DNA from: PNAI01 sp035501735
GTDB taxonomy: Bacteria > Pseudomonadota > Alphaproteobacteria > Rhizobiales > Xanthobacteraceae
DNA: 64,000 bases
Direction of reading: 5' to 3'
NCBI GenBank assembly: GCA_035501735.1
Contig: DATJVR010000025.1
Coordinates: 8,643-72,642, forward strand
The notes under the pieces are model-generated. The model had not been told where the DNA came from, did no database searches, and worked only from the letters and a program-made list of their open reading frames with translations. This document shows, piece by piece, positions 51,821 to 60,318 of the stretch. The position numbers and the translations under genes were made by a program. How positions within the stretch are numbered: the stretch's first letter is position 1; each line of letters opens with the position of its first letter.

Positions 51821-53607
51821 CCGACTACGGATTGGATCTCGCGATCATCGGAAACGGCCGTACAGCGGCGCTGACCGAGCCCTCCGGACGACTCGTTTGG
51901 TGGTGTTATCCCCGTTTCGACAGCAATCCTGTGTTCTGCCGGCTGCTGGCCGGTGACGAAGCCAAGGGTTTCTACGATATCGCTCTCGACGAAATCGCCG
52001 AATGCCAATCGGAATATCTGCGCAATACGGCGATCGTGGTGACGCATCTCACCGACCGTCGGGGCGCTGCGCTGCGGATCACGGATTTCGCTCCGCGCTA
52101 CATCAATTTCGGCCGGATGTTCCGACCGCCGCAACTGGTACGCATCGTCGAGCCCGTCGCAGGCTTGCCGCGCATCACCGTCAGGCTGCGCCCGACCCAC
52201 AGCTACGGCGTTCCGATGACGCAGCGCTCCCACAGCAGCAACCACATCCGCTATTGGGGCGGCGACACCGTCGTCCGGCTCACGACCGATGCACCGCTGT
52301 CCTACATCGAAGACGAGGTGCAATTCGCGCTCACGCGCCCCCTGCATTTCGTGCTCGGCACCGATGAGCCATTCCCGGGCGATCTTGAGACCAGTTGCCG
52401 CGAGTTCCTCGACCGCACGCACGACTATTGGCTGGGTTGGGTTCGGCGAATTTCGATATCCTACGATTGGCAGGACGCCATCATACGCGCCGCCATCACG
52501 CTCAAGCTTTCCAACTTTGAGGAAACTGGCGGCATCGTCGCCGCACATACGACGTCGATCCCGGAAGCGCCGGGTTCCGGCCGCACGTGGGATTATCGTC
52601 ATTGCTGGCTGCGTGACGCCTACTTCGTCGTCAAGGCGCTGAATCGCATCGGCGAAACGCACATGATGGAGGATTTCATCAATTTTATCGTCAGCGTGGC
52701 TGCGAGCCACACAGGCACGTTACGGCCGGTTTACGGCATCGTTCCCTCCGATCCGATGGACGAGCGGATCGCCCCCGATCTGAAAGGTTTTCGCGGTGAA
52801 GGTCCTGTGCGGATCGGCAATGCCGCGGCCCTGCAGGATCAGCACGACATCTATGGCAGCATCATTCTCGCCGCCATGCCGATGTTCTTCGATCGCCGCC
52901 TGCCGCGTCCTGGCGACGAAACGTTGTTCCATCTGCTCGAGTCGATCGGCGCCAAGGCCGAGGCGCTTGCGCTAAAACCCGATTCCGGCATCTGGGAGTT
53001 TCGCGGCCGCCGCGCCGTGCACACCTATTCGGTGGCCATGTGCTGGGCCGGTCTCAACCGGCTCGCGGCGATTTCCGCCCATCTCGGTTTGACCGATCGC
53101 GCGGCGTATTGGAACGCCGCCGCCGACAGGATCGCGGGAGCGCTGCTCGACGGCGCCTGGAGCGCAAAGCGCAATACGTTCACCTCCGCCTTCGGCACGG
53201 ACCATGTCGACGCAAGTGCGCTGCTTTTGCCCGAATTGGGCATCATTGAGGCCAACGATGCCAGATTTATCAGCACGCTCGCCACTATCGAGCGTGAACT
53301 TTTACGCGAGAAACACGTTATGCGTTATGCGAATGCAGATGATTTTGGTGAGCCGGAAACGGCGTTTCTAATCTGCCGGTTCTGGCTGATCGATGCCTGG
53401 TGGTCGCTGGGGCGCCGGAACCAAGCGCGAGATTTGTTTCTGGATGCTCTGCGCCACCGCAATCGATACGGGCTTTTGTCGGAGGATATACATCCGCAGA
53501 CCGGCGCCCTGTGGGGCAATTTCCCCCAGACTTATTCGATGGCCGGCCTGATTTTGACTGCGATGCGTCTGTCGCGCAGTTGGGAGGATCGGTATTGGCG
53601 CGGATAA
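51817..53607 (+). CDS. glycoside hydrolase family 15 protein (trehalase/glucoamylase-like)
   Basis: The 596-residue protein has a trehalase-like N-terminal beta domain (LAIIGNGRTAALTEPSGRLVWWCYPRFDS) and a GH15 (alpha/alpha)6 barrel. Landmarks are RTWDYRHCWLRDAYF near 262-276, DSGIWEFRGR near 389-398 with the probable general acid Glu, and GEPETAFLICRFWLID near 510-525 near the general base. There is no signal peptide, so it is cytoplasmic. Placed between the two trehalose synthesis genes, it may be a trehalase that limits or recycles the sugar. Activity on maltose or glycogen fragments is an alternative. Confidence 0.88.
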   Translation: MTDYGLDLAIIGNGRTAALTEPSGRLVWWCYPRFDSNPVFCRLLAGDEAKGFYDIALDEIAECQSEYLRNTAIVVTHLTDRRGAALRITDFAPRYINFGRMFRPPQLVRIVEPVAGLPRITVRLRPTHSYGVPMTQRSHSSNHIRYWGGDTVVRLTTDAPLSYIEDEVQFALTRPLHFVLGTDEPFPGDLETSCREFLDRTHDYWLGWVRRISISYDWQDAIIRAAITLKLSNFEETGGIVAAHTTSIPEAPGSGRTWDYRHCWLRDAYFVVKALNRIGETHMMEDFINFIVSVAASHTGTLRPVYGIVPSDPMDERIAPDLKGFRGEGPVRIGNAAALQDQHDIYGSIILAAMPMFFDRRLPRPGDETLFHLLESIGAKAEALALKPDSGIWEFRGRRAVHTYSVAMCWAGLNRLAAISAHLGLTDRAAYWNAAADRIAGALLDGAWSAKRNTFTSAFGTDHVDASALLLPELGIIEANDARFISTLATIERELLREKHVMRYANADDFGEPETAFLICRFWLIDAWWSLGRRNQARDLFLDALRHRNRYGLLSEDIHPQTGALWGNFPQTYSMAGLILTAMRLSRSWEDRYWRG

Positions 53608-54995
53608 TTATCGTCTCAAACCGCGTGGCAGTTCCAAGCGGCGACAATGGTAAGCGGGCAGGTGGGCTCGAAGTCTCGATTCGCTCATTTCTCAAACAGC
53701 ATGAGGGCATCTGGTTCGGGTGGAGCGGTCGCGTGGTCCCCCGAGGTGACGCGATCACCCGCACAATCGAGAATGGCGGTGTGTCCTACATCGTGACTGA
53801 TCTCACGCGCACCGATTACGAGCAATATTACAATGGATTTGCCAACGGCACGCTCTGGCCGATCCTGCACTATCGTCTCGATCTGACGAATTATTCCAGC
53901 CGGGCCTTGAACGGCTATCTGCGCGTCAATGATCAGTTTGCCGCGCAACTGCACAACGTCATCCGGCCCGACGACATCATTTGGGTGCATGACTACCATC
54001 TGTTTCCGCTCGCCAAGGCATTGCGCGAGCGTGGGCACGAAAACCGCATCGGCTTCTTCCTGCACGTGCCGTTTCCGCCGCCGGATGTGCTCACCGCATT
54101 GCCGAAGCACGAGCGGCTGATCCTCGCGCTCTGCCATTACGATCTCGTCGGCTTCCAGACAGATCGCGACACCGACAATTTCGCGCGTTATCTCGCCGAC
54201 GAATGCAATATGCCGAATCGCGGTCGCCGCATTTTCATGGCCGGCAGCCGAACGGTGCAGATCGGCACGTTTCCGGTCGGCGTCGAAACCAGCGAATACA
54301 ATCACTTGGCGGAGCGCAGCGTGCGCTCTTCATTCGTACGCGAGGTGCTGGCCAGCCTTGCCGACCGCAGCCTCATCATCGGCGTCGATCGTCTCGACTA
54401 TTCCAAGGGCATCAAATGGCGCATGGATGCGTTCGAACGCTTCCTCGAGGTGAACACGCCCTGGCGCGGCGCGGTGACATATCTGCAGATCACCCCACGC
54501 AGCCGTTCCGAGATCAGGGACTATGCCGAAATGGAACGGCGCATCGGCGAAACCGTGGGCCGTGTGAACGGCACCTATGGCGAGGCCGCTTGGACGCCGA
54601 TCCGCTACCTCAATCGTCCCTATCGCCGCGCCGCGCTCGCCGGTCTTTTCCGGGCATCCCGCGCGGCTCTGGTCACGCCGCTGCGCGACGGCATGAATCT
54701 CGTGGCAAAGGAGTACGTCGCCGCCCAGGACCCTGAAGATCCCGGCGTTCTTATTCTCTCGCGGTTTGCTGGCGCTGCGCTTGAATTCAGGGCCGCGCTC
54801 CTCGTCAATCCGTATGACACCGAAGCTGTCGCCGATGCGATTGCGCAAGGCCTATCGATGCCGCTCGGCGAGCGTCGCAGCCGTCATCGCGATCTTTTCA
54901 AGATCTTGGCCAAACATGACATCAAACACTGGGGCGACCGTTTCGTTGAAGCCTTGACCCAACCGGTCGGCAAGCTGGCGGTCGTGGCGGCATAG
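53595..54995 (+). CDS. otsA: trehalose-6-phosphate synthase (alpha,alpha, UDP-forming)
   Basis: The 466-residue GT20 enzyme makes trehalose-6-phosphate from UDP-glucose and glucose-6-phosphate. The N-terminal ARIIIVSNRVAVP and GGLEVSIRSF loops, WVHDYHLFPLA near 136, IGFFLHVPFP near 158, GVDRLDYSKGIKWRMDAFERFL near 261-282 and TPLRDGMNLVAKEY near 361-374 are all present. The start is TTG 53595, seven bases after GGGAGG, and overlaps the GH15 gene by 13 bp. It should be the last gene of the operon, followed by a strong hairpin at 55123. Confidence 0.95.
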   Translation: MARIIIVSNRVAVPSGDNGKRAGGLEVSIRSFLKQHEGIWFGWSGRVVPRGDAITRTIENGGVSYIVTDLTRTDYEQYYNGFANGTLWPILHYRLDLTNYSSRALNGYLRVNDQFAAQLHNVIRPDDIIWVHDYHLFPLAKALRERGHENRIGFFLHVPFPPPDVLTALPKHERLILALCHYDLVGFQTDRDTDNFARYLADECNMPNRGRRIFMAGSRTVQIGTFPVGVETSEYNHLAERSVRSSFVREVLASLADRSLIIGVDRLDYSKGIKWRMDAFERFLEVNTPWRGAVTYLQITPRSRSEIRDYAEMERRIGETVGRVNGTYGEAAWTPIRYLNRPYRRAALAGLFRASRAALVTPLRDGMNLVAKEYVAAQDPEDPGVLILSRFAGAALEFRAALLVNPYDTEAVADAIAQGLSMPLGERRSRHRDLFKILAKHDIKHWGDRFVEALTQPVGKLAVVAA

Positions 54996-55122
54996 CGGAT
55001 CGCAAACGTTGTCTGTTCAGCCTGCCTGCGACACACGAAAAGTTGACCAAGCCGATCGTGCGTGGATGATTCACCACGCCGCTGTCGGTTCAAAAGTTCA
55101 TCAGTCGTTTCTAGAAAAAATA

Positions 55123-55175
55123 AAGCGCCGGACGACTTCAGTTCGGGGGGGCGGGGGAGATGTCGTCCGGCGCTT
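55123..55175. terminator. long hairpin with G-rich loop after otsA
   Basis: AAGCGCCGGACGAC (55123-55136) and its exact complement (55162-55175) form a perfect 14-bp stem. The 25-base loop contains runs of seven and five G residues. It lies 127 bp after the otsA stop and before the convergent DUF2188-like gene, so it probably ends both transcripts. Confidence 0.65.
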
Positions 55176-55276
55176 CACGCGACCATAGGGACAATGGCCG
55201 CGTTGATAGGAAAACTCTTCAACCCGATATAGGTTCCTAAATTCCCGCCAGTTTAAGGGCTGGCCCTCCGGCCGCT

Positions 55277-55495
55277 CTAGGCACGCTGCTCGTGGGTCCA
55301 TTCACGGCGGAAGCGGCCGTTGTCGTGCATGAGCAGCACTTCGGCGCTCTCGCCGCGGTCACTGAGCTTTCGCGCCGCCTCCACTGCGAACAATGTGGCT
55401 TCCGCCTGGGTCTTATACGGCCCGTATTCCTCGTCATTGTATTTGATCAGCCACGCGTTCCGATCGCGAACAATGATGTAGCGAACGTTTTGCAT
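55277..55495 (-). CDS. DUF2188-like small protein
   Basis: The 72-residue protein begins QNVRYIIVRDRNAWLIKYNDEEYGPYKTQAEATLFAVEAAR and ends with LLMHDNGRFRREW. This is the strand-strand-helix-strand pattern of DUF2188, with a substrate-like W-x-V-K core and a T-Q-A-E-A helix. The ATG at 55495 follows GAGG by six bases; a GTG at 55507 is an alternative. A perfect EcfG-type promoter (minus strand, 55534-55559) ends about 40 bp upstream. It is probably a small cytosolic stress protein of unknown action. Confidence 0.8.
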   Translation of the reverse strand: MQNVRYIIVRDRNAWLIKYNDEEYGPYKTQAEATLFAVEAARKLSDRGESAEVLLMHDNGRFRREWTHEQRA

Positions 55496-55533
55496 GTCCA
55501 GCCTCACCTGAAGAGGTTATTGCGTTCGAATAT

Positions 55534-55559
55534 AACGCCGCCGAGCCAAGCCCGGTTCC
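55534..55559 (-). promoter_or_regulatory. EcfG-type promoter (GGAAC-N17-CGTT), minus strand
   Basis: On the minus strand GGAAC (55559-55555), a 17-base spacer and CGTT (55537-55534) lie 39 bp before the DUF2188-like start at 55495. Confidence 0.65.
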
Positions 55560-55636
55560 ACGCTAAAAAGCAATATTATGCAATGACTTACGTCAGCGAA
55601 TAGTCGGCCGATGCTATTCAGGGACGCCCGGGGGCC

Positions 55637-55864
55637 CTAGCCCGTTAATCTCCGCCACTGCTCATGCACGCGCGCGCCCATCTCCCGCATGTCTGCTTCC
55701 AACAGATGCCAGTTCCGGATCACCACATTCCAATTGACCATGGGCCGCTGCTCGCTGGCCGCAGCATCTGACATGTTGTCAATTCGCCCGCTCAGAGCGT
55801 CATACGTGAACGCGCCCGCAATTGTGAGGCAGGCGCCGAGGACCATTCCGATGAAAATCCGCAT
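55637..55864 (-). CDS. small membrane-anchored protein of unknown function
   Basis: The 75-residue protein has one N-terminal hydrophobic helix (MRIFIGMVLGACLTIAGAFTYDAL). A hydrophilic part containing NWNVVIRNWHLLEADMREMGARVHEQWRRL follows, likely helical. It should be anchored in the inner membrane facing the periplasm. GGAGG lies five bases before the ATG at 55864. An EcfG-like promoter with one -35 mismatch lies upstream at 55893-55917. No family is recognised. Confidence 0.75.
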   Translation of the reverse strand: MRIFIGMVLGACLTIAGAFTYDALSGRIDNMSDAAASEQRPMVNWNVVIRNWHLLEADMREMGARVHEQWRRLTG

Positions 55865-55892
55865 GGCAACCTCCACCATCGTCGAAGGGGCC

Positions 55893-55917
55893 AACGCGGA
55901 ACCAAGGTCTTGGTTGC
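55893..55917 (-). promoter_or_regulatory. EcfG-type promoter candidate (GCAAC-N16-CGTT), minus strand
   Basis: On the minus strand GCAAC (55917-55913; one mismatch to GGAAC), 16 bases and CGTT (55896-55893) lie 29 bp before the start of the small membrane protein at 55864. Confidence 0.4.
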
Positions 55918-56066
55918 TCGGAAAGAGGGATCGAAACCTCAAAGCACGGATAGCGGAGGCGAACAGTGAACACATCATGCGCCGGATATGCGCATGACAG
56001 CGGCGACATTGTAGAAAAAATGTGGCTCCCGCGTGGCGCCGCATTAAATCGAACGAGGGAGTCATC

Positions 56067-56091
56067 GGAACCAGAGCGTCTTCGATCGGTT
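56067..56091 (+). promoter_or_regulatory. EcfG-type promoter candidate (GGAAC-N16-GGTT)
   Basis: GGAAC (56067-56071) is followed after 16 bases by GGTT (56088-56091), one mismatch from CGTT, 37 bp before the second DUF1236 gene. Confidence 0.5.
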
Positions 56092-56127
56092 GATATGTTG
56101 TCCCTTAAAACCCAATGGAGGACGACG

Positions 56128-56523
56128 ATGAAGTCGCTTATTCGAGACGGTGCAATAGTGCTCACGTTGTTGACTAGCATCAGCATCGCGGCAGGACAGA
56201 CGAGCCCGATGGGTCCAAACCCATCGTCAGCTCCCAGCAGTGCAAGCACGACGAAGCCTGGTGGCATGCTTCAGTTGAGCGCAGCTCAAAAGACCTCGCT
56301 CTATCAGACGGTAACCATGGAGAAGGTGAAATCGCCGCCGCCGGCCAGCTTCAAGCCGTCCTTGGGTGCCTCGGTGCCGCCGTCGATCGAACTTTATTCA
56401 CTACCGGTGGATTTCACCGCCCAGGTTCCGGCGGCCAAGCAATACAAGTACACAGTCGCGCAGAATCAGGTGGTGCTTGTCAATCCGACAAACATGACCG
56501 TCGTCGATATCATTCGTCGATAA
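56128..56523 (+). CDS. DUF1236 family secreted protein, copy 2
   Basis: The 131-residue protein has a signal peptide (cleavage near IAAGQT) and a Ser/Pro-rich linker. A DUF1236-like core follows: QKTSLYQTVTMEKVK near 54-68, LGASVPPSIELYSLPVDFTAQVPAAKQYKYTVAQNQVVLVNPTNMTVVDII near 78-128. It shares the layout and the final N-Q-x-V-L-V-x-P strand with the copy at 50530 but is diverged elsewhere. GGAGG precedes the ATG. An EcfG-like promoter lies upstream. The function is unknown. Confidence 0.82.
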   Translation: MKSLIRDGAIVLTLLTSISIAAGQTSPMGPNPSSAPSSASTTKPGGMLQLSAAQKTSLYQTVTMEKVKSPPPASFKPSLGASVPPSIELYSLPVDFTAQVPAAKQYKYTVAQNQVVLVNPTNMTVVDIIRR

Positions 56524-56596
56524 ATTGATATCGAATCGAGCATTACGCCGCTTCGGGCTGAGACGCCCGGGGCGGCTCGCCGCACCCGCATATCCG

Positions 56597-56980
56597 CTAT
56601 TCGCTCGTGTTCTTCACCGATTTCAGCACGGCCGCCGGCAGACTATCGAGATAGGGCCCCGTGAAGAACGTCTCACCGGCCCCCTCGCCGAAAAGCTGAT
56701 CGTAGACATCGATCATTGCCCGCATGGCGTTGACGCATGACGGCATCGAGTCGACGATCAAATCGCGGACATCGGATGAGTCGATCGCCGCGCGAATCCG
56801 CGGGTCAGCCGTCACTTTGTGCACGATGCATTCAGTCGCCGAACGAATGAGCGGTGCGATGACGACATTCTTTTGTTGTACGGTCATCGTGTTTGCCGGC
56901 TTGGTTGGCGCCGCTTCGATGCCGGAATCGAGTGTCGCCGGGATGAGCAGCGACAATCCGACAAGTGCTCCTAAAATCAT
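56597..56980 (-). CDS. secreted hypothetical protein
   Basis: The 127-residue protein has an N-terminal hydrophobic stretch (ILGALVGLSLLIPATL). A mostly helical region follows with two cysteines (ATECIVHK near 50 and MPSCVNAM near 83). Spacing would permit a disulfide in the periplasm. GGGGAGA lies upstream of the ATG. No family is recognised and no EcfG-type promoter was found. It converges with the DUF1236 gene at 56128. Confidence 0.65.
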   Translation of the reverse strand: MILGALVGLSLLIPATLDSGIEAAPTKPANTMTVQQKNVVIAPLIRSATECIVHKVTADPRIRAAIDSSDVRDLIVDSMPSCVNAMRAMIDVYDQLFGEGAGETFFTGPYLDSLPAAVLKSVKNTSE

Positions 56981-57279
56981 AGTTCAATCTCCCCCGAACC
57001 CCGATGATCATAACTGCGCTGTTCCTGGCATGCCAAGAAATGGCGATCGGTCGTCCCGCATTTTTCTTGTCACACTTAAGACCGCCGATTCCGCGGTTTA
57101 TCACCGCGTTTTTGCGATGAGAAGTTAATTGTGCAGAACGAGTCCCGGATGTGGCCGAAAAAATAACGAGCACGCCTTTTCAATTCTTAACGATGCGAGG
57201 ATTTATTTCTCAGAGCAGATGAATAAAAACGACGGCGGAATCTCCACTGACGCACACCAATGAGTGCTGAGGGGATGTT

Positions 57280-59139
57280 TCAGCGTCCAAAGACCAGCAG
57301 TGATTCCGGCACGACGATTCGGCATTCGATTCCCTGCTGCTCGAATGTCAAATGCACATCCGCTTCCAGCGCGCGCGAGAGATTGCGCTCGATCACGATG
57401 CTGCCGAACCCGCGCTGGTCGGGAGGCTGCACCGACGGACCGCCGCGTTCGACCCATATGATTTCGACACCGGGGGAACCGCCGTCCGGTTTTCGCCGCC
57501 AACTGATCGAAACGCGACCCGACGGCACGGACAGCGCGCCGTATTTTGCCGCGTTCGTTGCAAGCTCGTGCAGCGCAAGGCCGATGTTCTGCGCCGCCTC
57601 GGGTTTGAGAAACACGCTCGGCCCCTCGATTGAGAATTGTGATCCTTCGCGATCGAGATAGTGGCCGAGCTGCGAGCGCACGAGGTCCGAAAGCAAAGCG
57701 CCGTGCCAGCTTTCTTGAATCAGCAGATCGTGCGAGGTTGCCAGCGCCTGCAGCCGCGCTCCAAATCGCTCGGTGAAAACATCGATCGTTTCCGCCCGCC
57801 GCGCGGTTTGGCGAGCCATCGCCTGGATGACCGCCAGCAGGTTCTTCGAGCGATGCGTCAGCTCCCGCATCAGGAGGCGGAGGTGAACCTCGCCTTCCTT
57901 GCGCGCGGTGACGTCGACGGATGCGCAAATCAGTCCGACGCTCGCCCCGGTGACCTCGCGCAGCGGCTCCATATGAAGATCATACCAGCGTTCGACCGTG
58001 CCATCGTGGATGCAGACCTCACAGTCCTTCGGCCGCCCGGCATCGATGGCCTCTTTCTTGAGCGCGATGATTGCGTCTCGGCTTTGCGCCGGCAGGATAT
58101 CCTGATCGGTACGGCCGACGATTTGGGAAACGTCGAGCCCGAGTATGGGCGCGCTTATCGACACGTAACGCAGCCCCAGATCCTGCGTGTAGACCGTCAC
58201 GTTTGATCCGCGCAGCGCGGTATCGTAGCGCTGCAAGGTGGTTTCAAGCTTCTCCGCGCGTTGACGCAGCTCGCTCTCGCGCGAATGCATGCGGGAGAAA
58301 TTGATCGCCGTGCACATGATGCCATTGATCGTCTGATCGACGGCCAAGATTGGATGAATGCGCATGACATAGACTGCACGCCCTTCCGGCAACGTGTAGG
58401 TGACCTCGCATTCTTCCGCCGTTCCGGTTTTCAGGACCCTGCGTTTGACGGCGACGCTTGAATCGTGCTCCGGCGAGGCCAGGATTTCGTCGTCGGTCCG
58501 CCCCACCATCTTGGCCGCGCTTTCCTCGCCGCGCGGGCTGAACACCCAGGTGTAGCGCAGCTCGGAATCTTGCGAGAAAGCGTAGATGTCCGCTTCGCGC
58601 AACGCCGTCTCGAACCGCGCCTTTGTGAGTTCGTACAGTCGAGTGAGTTCGGCGAGTCGTTTTTCGTAATCGGCGCGCGTTTCGTTGAATTCCTGCACGG
58701 CTCTGTCATGTGTTGCGGACAGGACGCGCAGTCGTTCGTTCGCGTCGGTGAGCTCTTGGGGGGAGGGAATCCGCGCAAGCCCGGGAAGCGCCGGCAGCAT
58801 GAACGCGACCGTCACGACTGAAGCAAGCGCGCCGGTTGCCTTCACGAACCCCTGAATCCCGTAGAGCGGGTACCAGAGCGTGACCACCTCGCTGAACTGA
58901 ACGCCGCCGGCGAACAGCAGGAACGCGGCAAACAGCCATGCGAGCGAGCGCTGCATGGGTGTCATATTGAGACGGTGCAGCAAGACCCAGACTGCTCCGA
59001 GCGCCATAACCAGAAAACTCATCGAAATGATGATGTCCGACGCGACATGCAATGCGACAAGATCTTGCTGCCAGGAAAGGCGCGTGTCGGGTGAAACGTA
59101 GGTCGCTGCGGCGGTTATCCAGTCGAGGATGGGATCCAT
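57280..59139 (-). CDS. HWE-family sensor histidine kinase with ethylene-receptor-like membrane domain
   Basis: The 619-residue protein has three membrane helices (about 30-120), a coiled coil (about 130-175) and two PAS domains (about 176-285 and 300-410). An HWE kinase core follows, with phospho-His429 (LMRELTHRSKNLLAV), HELATNAAKYGALS near 524-537 and IIWVERGGP. The membrane domain resembles the ETR1 copper/ethylene domain: Asp35 is kept, but the positions matching Cys65 and His69 are Ala77 and Gln81, so copper binding is unlikely. HWE kinases phosphorylate PhyR in this class. It lies 275 bp from phyR on the same strand. Confidence 0.88.
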   Translation of the reverse strand: MDPILDWITAAATYVSPDTRLSWQQDLVALHVASDIIISMSFLVMALGAVWVLLHRLNMTPMQRSLAWLFAAFLLFAGGVQFSEVVTLWYPLYGIQGFVKATGALASVVTVAFMLPALPGLARIPSPQELTDANERLRVLSATHDRAVQEFNETRADYEKRLAELTRLYELTKARFETALREADIYAFSQDSELRYTWVFSPRGEESAAKMVGRTDDEILASPEHDSSVAVKRRVLKTGTAEECEVTYTLPEGRAVYVMRIHPILAVDQTINGIMCTAINFSRMHSRESELRQRAEKLETTLQRYDTALRGSNVTVYTQDLGLRYVSISAPILGLDVSQIVGRTDQDILPAQSRDAIIALKKEAIDAGRPKDCEVCIHDGTVERWYDLHMEPLREVTGASVGLICASVDVTARKEGEVHLRLLMRELTHRSKNLLAVIQAMARQTARRAETIDVFTERFGARLQALATSHDLLIQESWHGALLSDLVRSQLGHYLDREGSQFSIEGPSVFLKPEAAQNIGLALHELATNAAKYGALSVPSGRVSISWRRKPDGGSPGVEIIWVERGGPSVQPPDQRGFGSIVIERNLSRALEADVHLTFEQQGIECRIVVPESLLVFGR

Positions 59140-59414
59140 GATCGCCTCTCGTACGTTTCCATGGCGCTACGACGTGCTGCCATCGATCGGGCCTGTGACG
59201 ATAGTTGATCGGACTTTCGTCATTGTCGTGGCGATGGATCTGATGACTGCGTCATTGCTGGTAAAAGCCGACGCAAGTTTGTAAAGTTCATAATATATAT
59301 ATTGTCGGTAATACCAAATTCCCGCCGTCTTGACGGACCGGCGAGCAACGATTCCGCATCGATGGGATCGGTTCGCATTCGCGATTGCCGAATGCGGATT
59401 CTAGGCCACGGATT

Positions 59415-60215
59415 TCAGGCCGTGCGGCGCTCTTTGCGTGTGGCCTTGTGTTCGAAGAACAGCGCCTGACTCAAAACCGCGGACACTGTGGACGGCTGGT
59501 AGGGCTTTGAGATCAGGAATGCCGGTTCAGGCCGTTCACCGGTAAGGAATCGTTCGGGATAGGCGGTGATGAAGATCACAGGCACCTCGAACGATTGCAG
59601 CATGTCGTTGACCGCATCGATACCGGAGCTGCCGTCCGCCAGCTGGATGTCGGCGAGAATGAGGCCGGGCTGTTTGACCCGGGCAGAGGCGAGCGCCTCC
59701 TCATGGGTCCGCGCAATTCCCAGCACGCGATGGCCAAGGCTTTCCACCAGCCCTTCCAGATCGAATGCGATGAACGCCTCGTCCTCGATGATGAGCACGT
59801 CGGTGGCGATATCGTCGGCCAGTTCGCGGCCGGACTCCTCGACCAGCCCGCGCAGTTCGGCGATCGAGACATCAAGAACCTGCGCTGCCTCGGGCTCCGT
59901 AAAGCCTTCGAGCGCAATAAGCAGGAAGGCCTGGCGTGGTAGCGGCGTGATATGCGACAGCCGCCGCTCGAATGACGGTCCCTTGCCGCCCGGTTCAGGC
60001 AGGTTGTTCACCGGCACCGAATTCCAGATTTTCGTGAACAAGGCATAAAGGCCGGCGCGTGTCAGGGGTTTGTCCTTGAGCGTCCCGCGATCGGCGATCA
60101 GGGACTCCAGCGTCGCGGCGACGTAAGCGTCGCCCGCCGCTTGGTTGCCGGTGAGGGCCCGGGCATAGCGCCGCAGATAGGGCAAATGCCGGGCGACGTC
60201 TTGAGTTATGGTCAC
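59415..60215 (-). CDS. phyR: response regulator PhyR (sigma-mimic/anti-anti-sigma factor)
   Basis: The 266-residue protein joins an ECF-sigma-like domain (about 1-125, LPYLRRYARALTGNQAAGDAYV...) to a receiver (138-258). Receiver features are Glu144/Asp145, phosphoacceptor Asp189 (ILADIQLAD), Thr217 in the FITAYPERF motif and Lys237 in SKPY. When phosphorylated it binds NepR and frees EcfG. It is divergent from nepR-ecfG, and a perfect EcfG promoter on its strand at 60259-60283 gives positive feedback. Confidence 0.96.
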   Translation of the reverse strand: MTITQDVARHLPYLRRYARALTGNQAAGDAYVAATLESLIADRGTLKDKPLTRAGLYALFTKIWNSVPVNNLPEPGGKGPSFERRLSHITPLPRQAFLLIALEGFTEPEAAQVLDVSIAELRGLVEESGRELADDIATDVLIIEDEAFIAFDLEGLVESLGHRVLGIARTHEEALASARVKQPGLILADIQLADGSSGIDAVNDMLQSFEVPVIFITAYPERFLTGERPEPAFLISKPYQPSTVSAVLSQALFFEHKATRKERRTA

Positions 60216-60258
60216 GAAACCCTCCCGAAATGAGGCACATTAATTCGGTATTGACGGT

Positions 60259-60283
60259 AACGCGCCGGCCAGGAAAAAGTTCC
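60259..60283 (-). promoter_or_regulatory. EcfG promoter of phyR (GGAAC-N16-CGTT), minus strand
   Basis: On the minus strand GGAAC (60283-60279), 16 bases and CGTT (60262-60259) lie 43 bp before the phyR start. It faces away from the nepR promoter. Confidence 0.8.
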
Positions 60284-60292
60284 CCCGTTTTG

Positions 60293-60318
60293 GGAACCAT
60301 TTGAGAAGACGAGACGTT
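60293..60318 (+). promoter_or_regulatory. EcfG promoter of nepR-ecfG (GGAAC-N17-CGTT)
   Basis: GGAAC (60293-60297), 17 bases and CGTT (60315-60318) lie 78 bp before nepR. Its -35 box is only 9 bp from that of the phyR promoter on the other strand. Confidence 0.8.
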
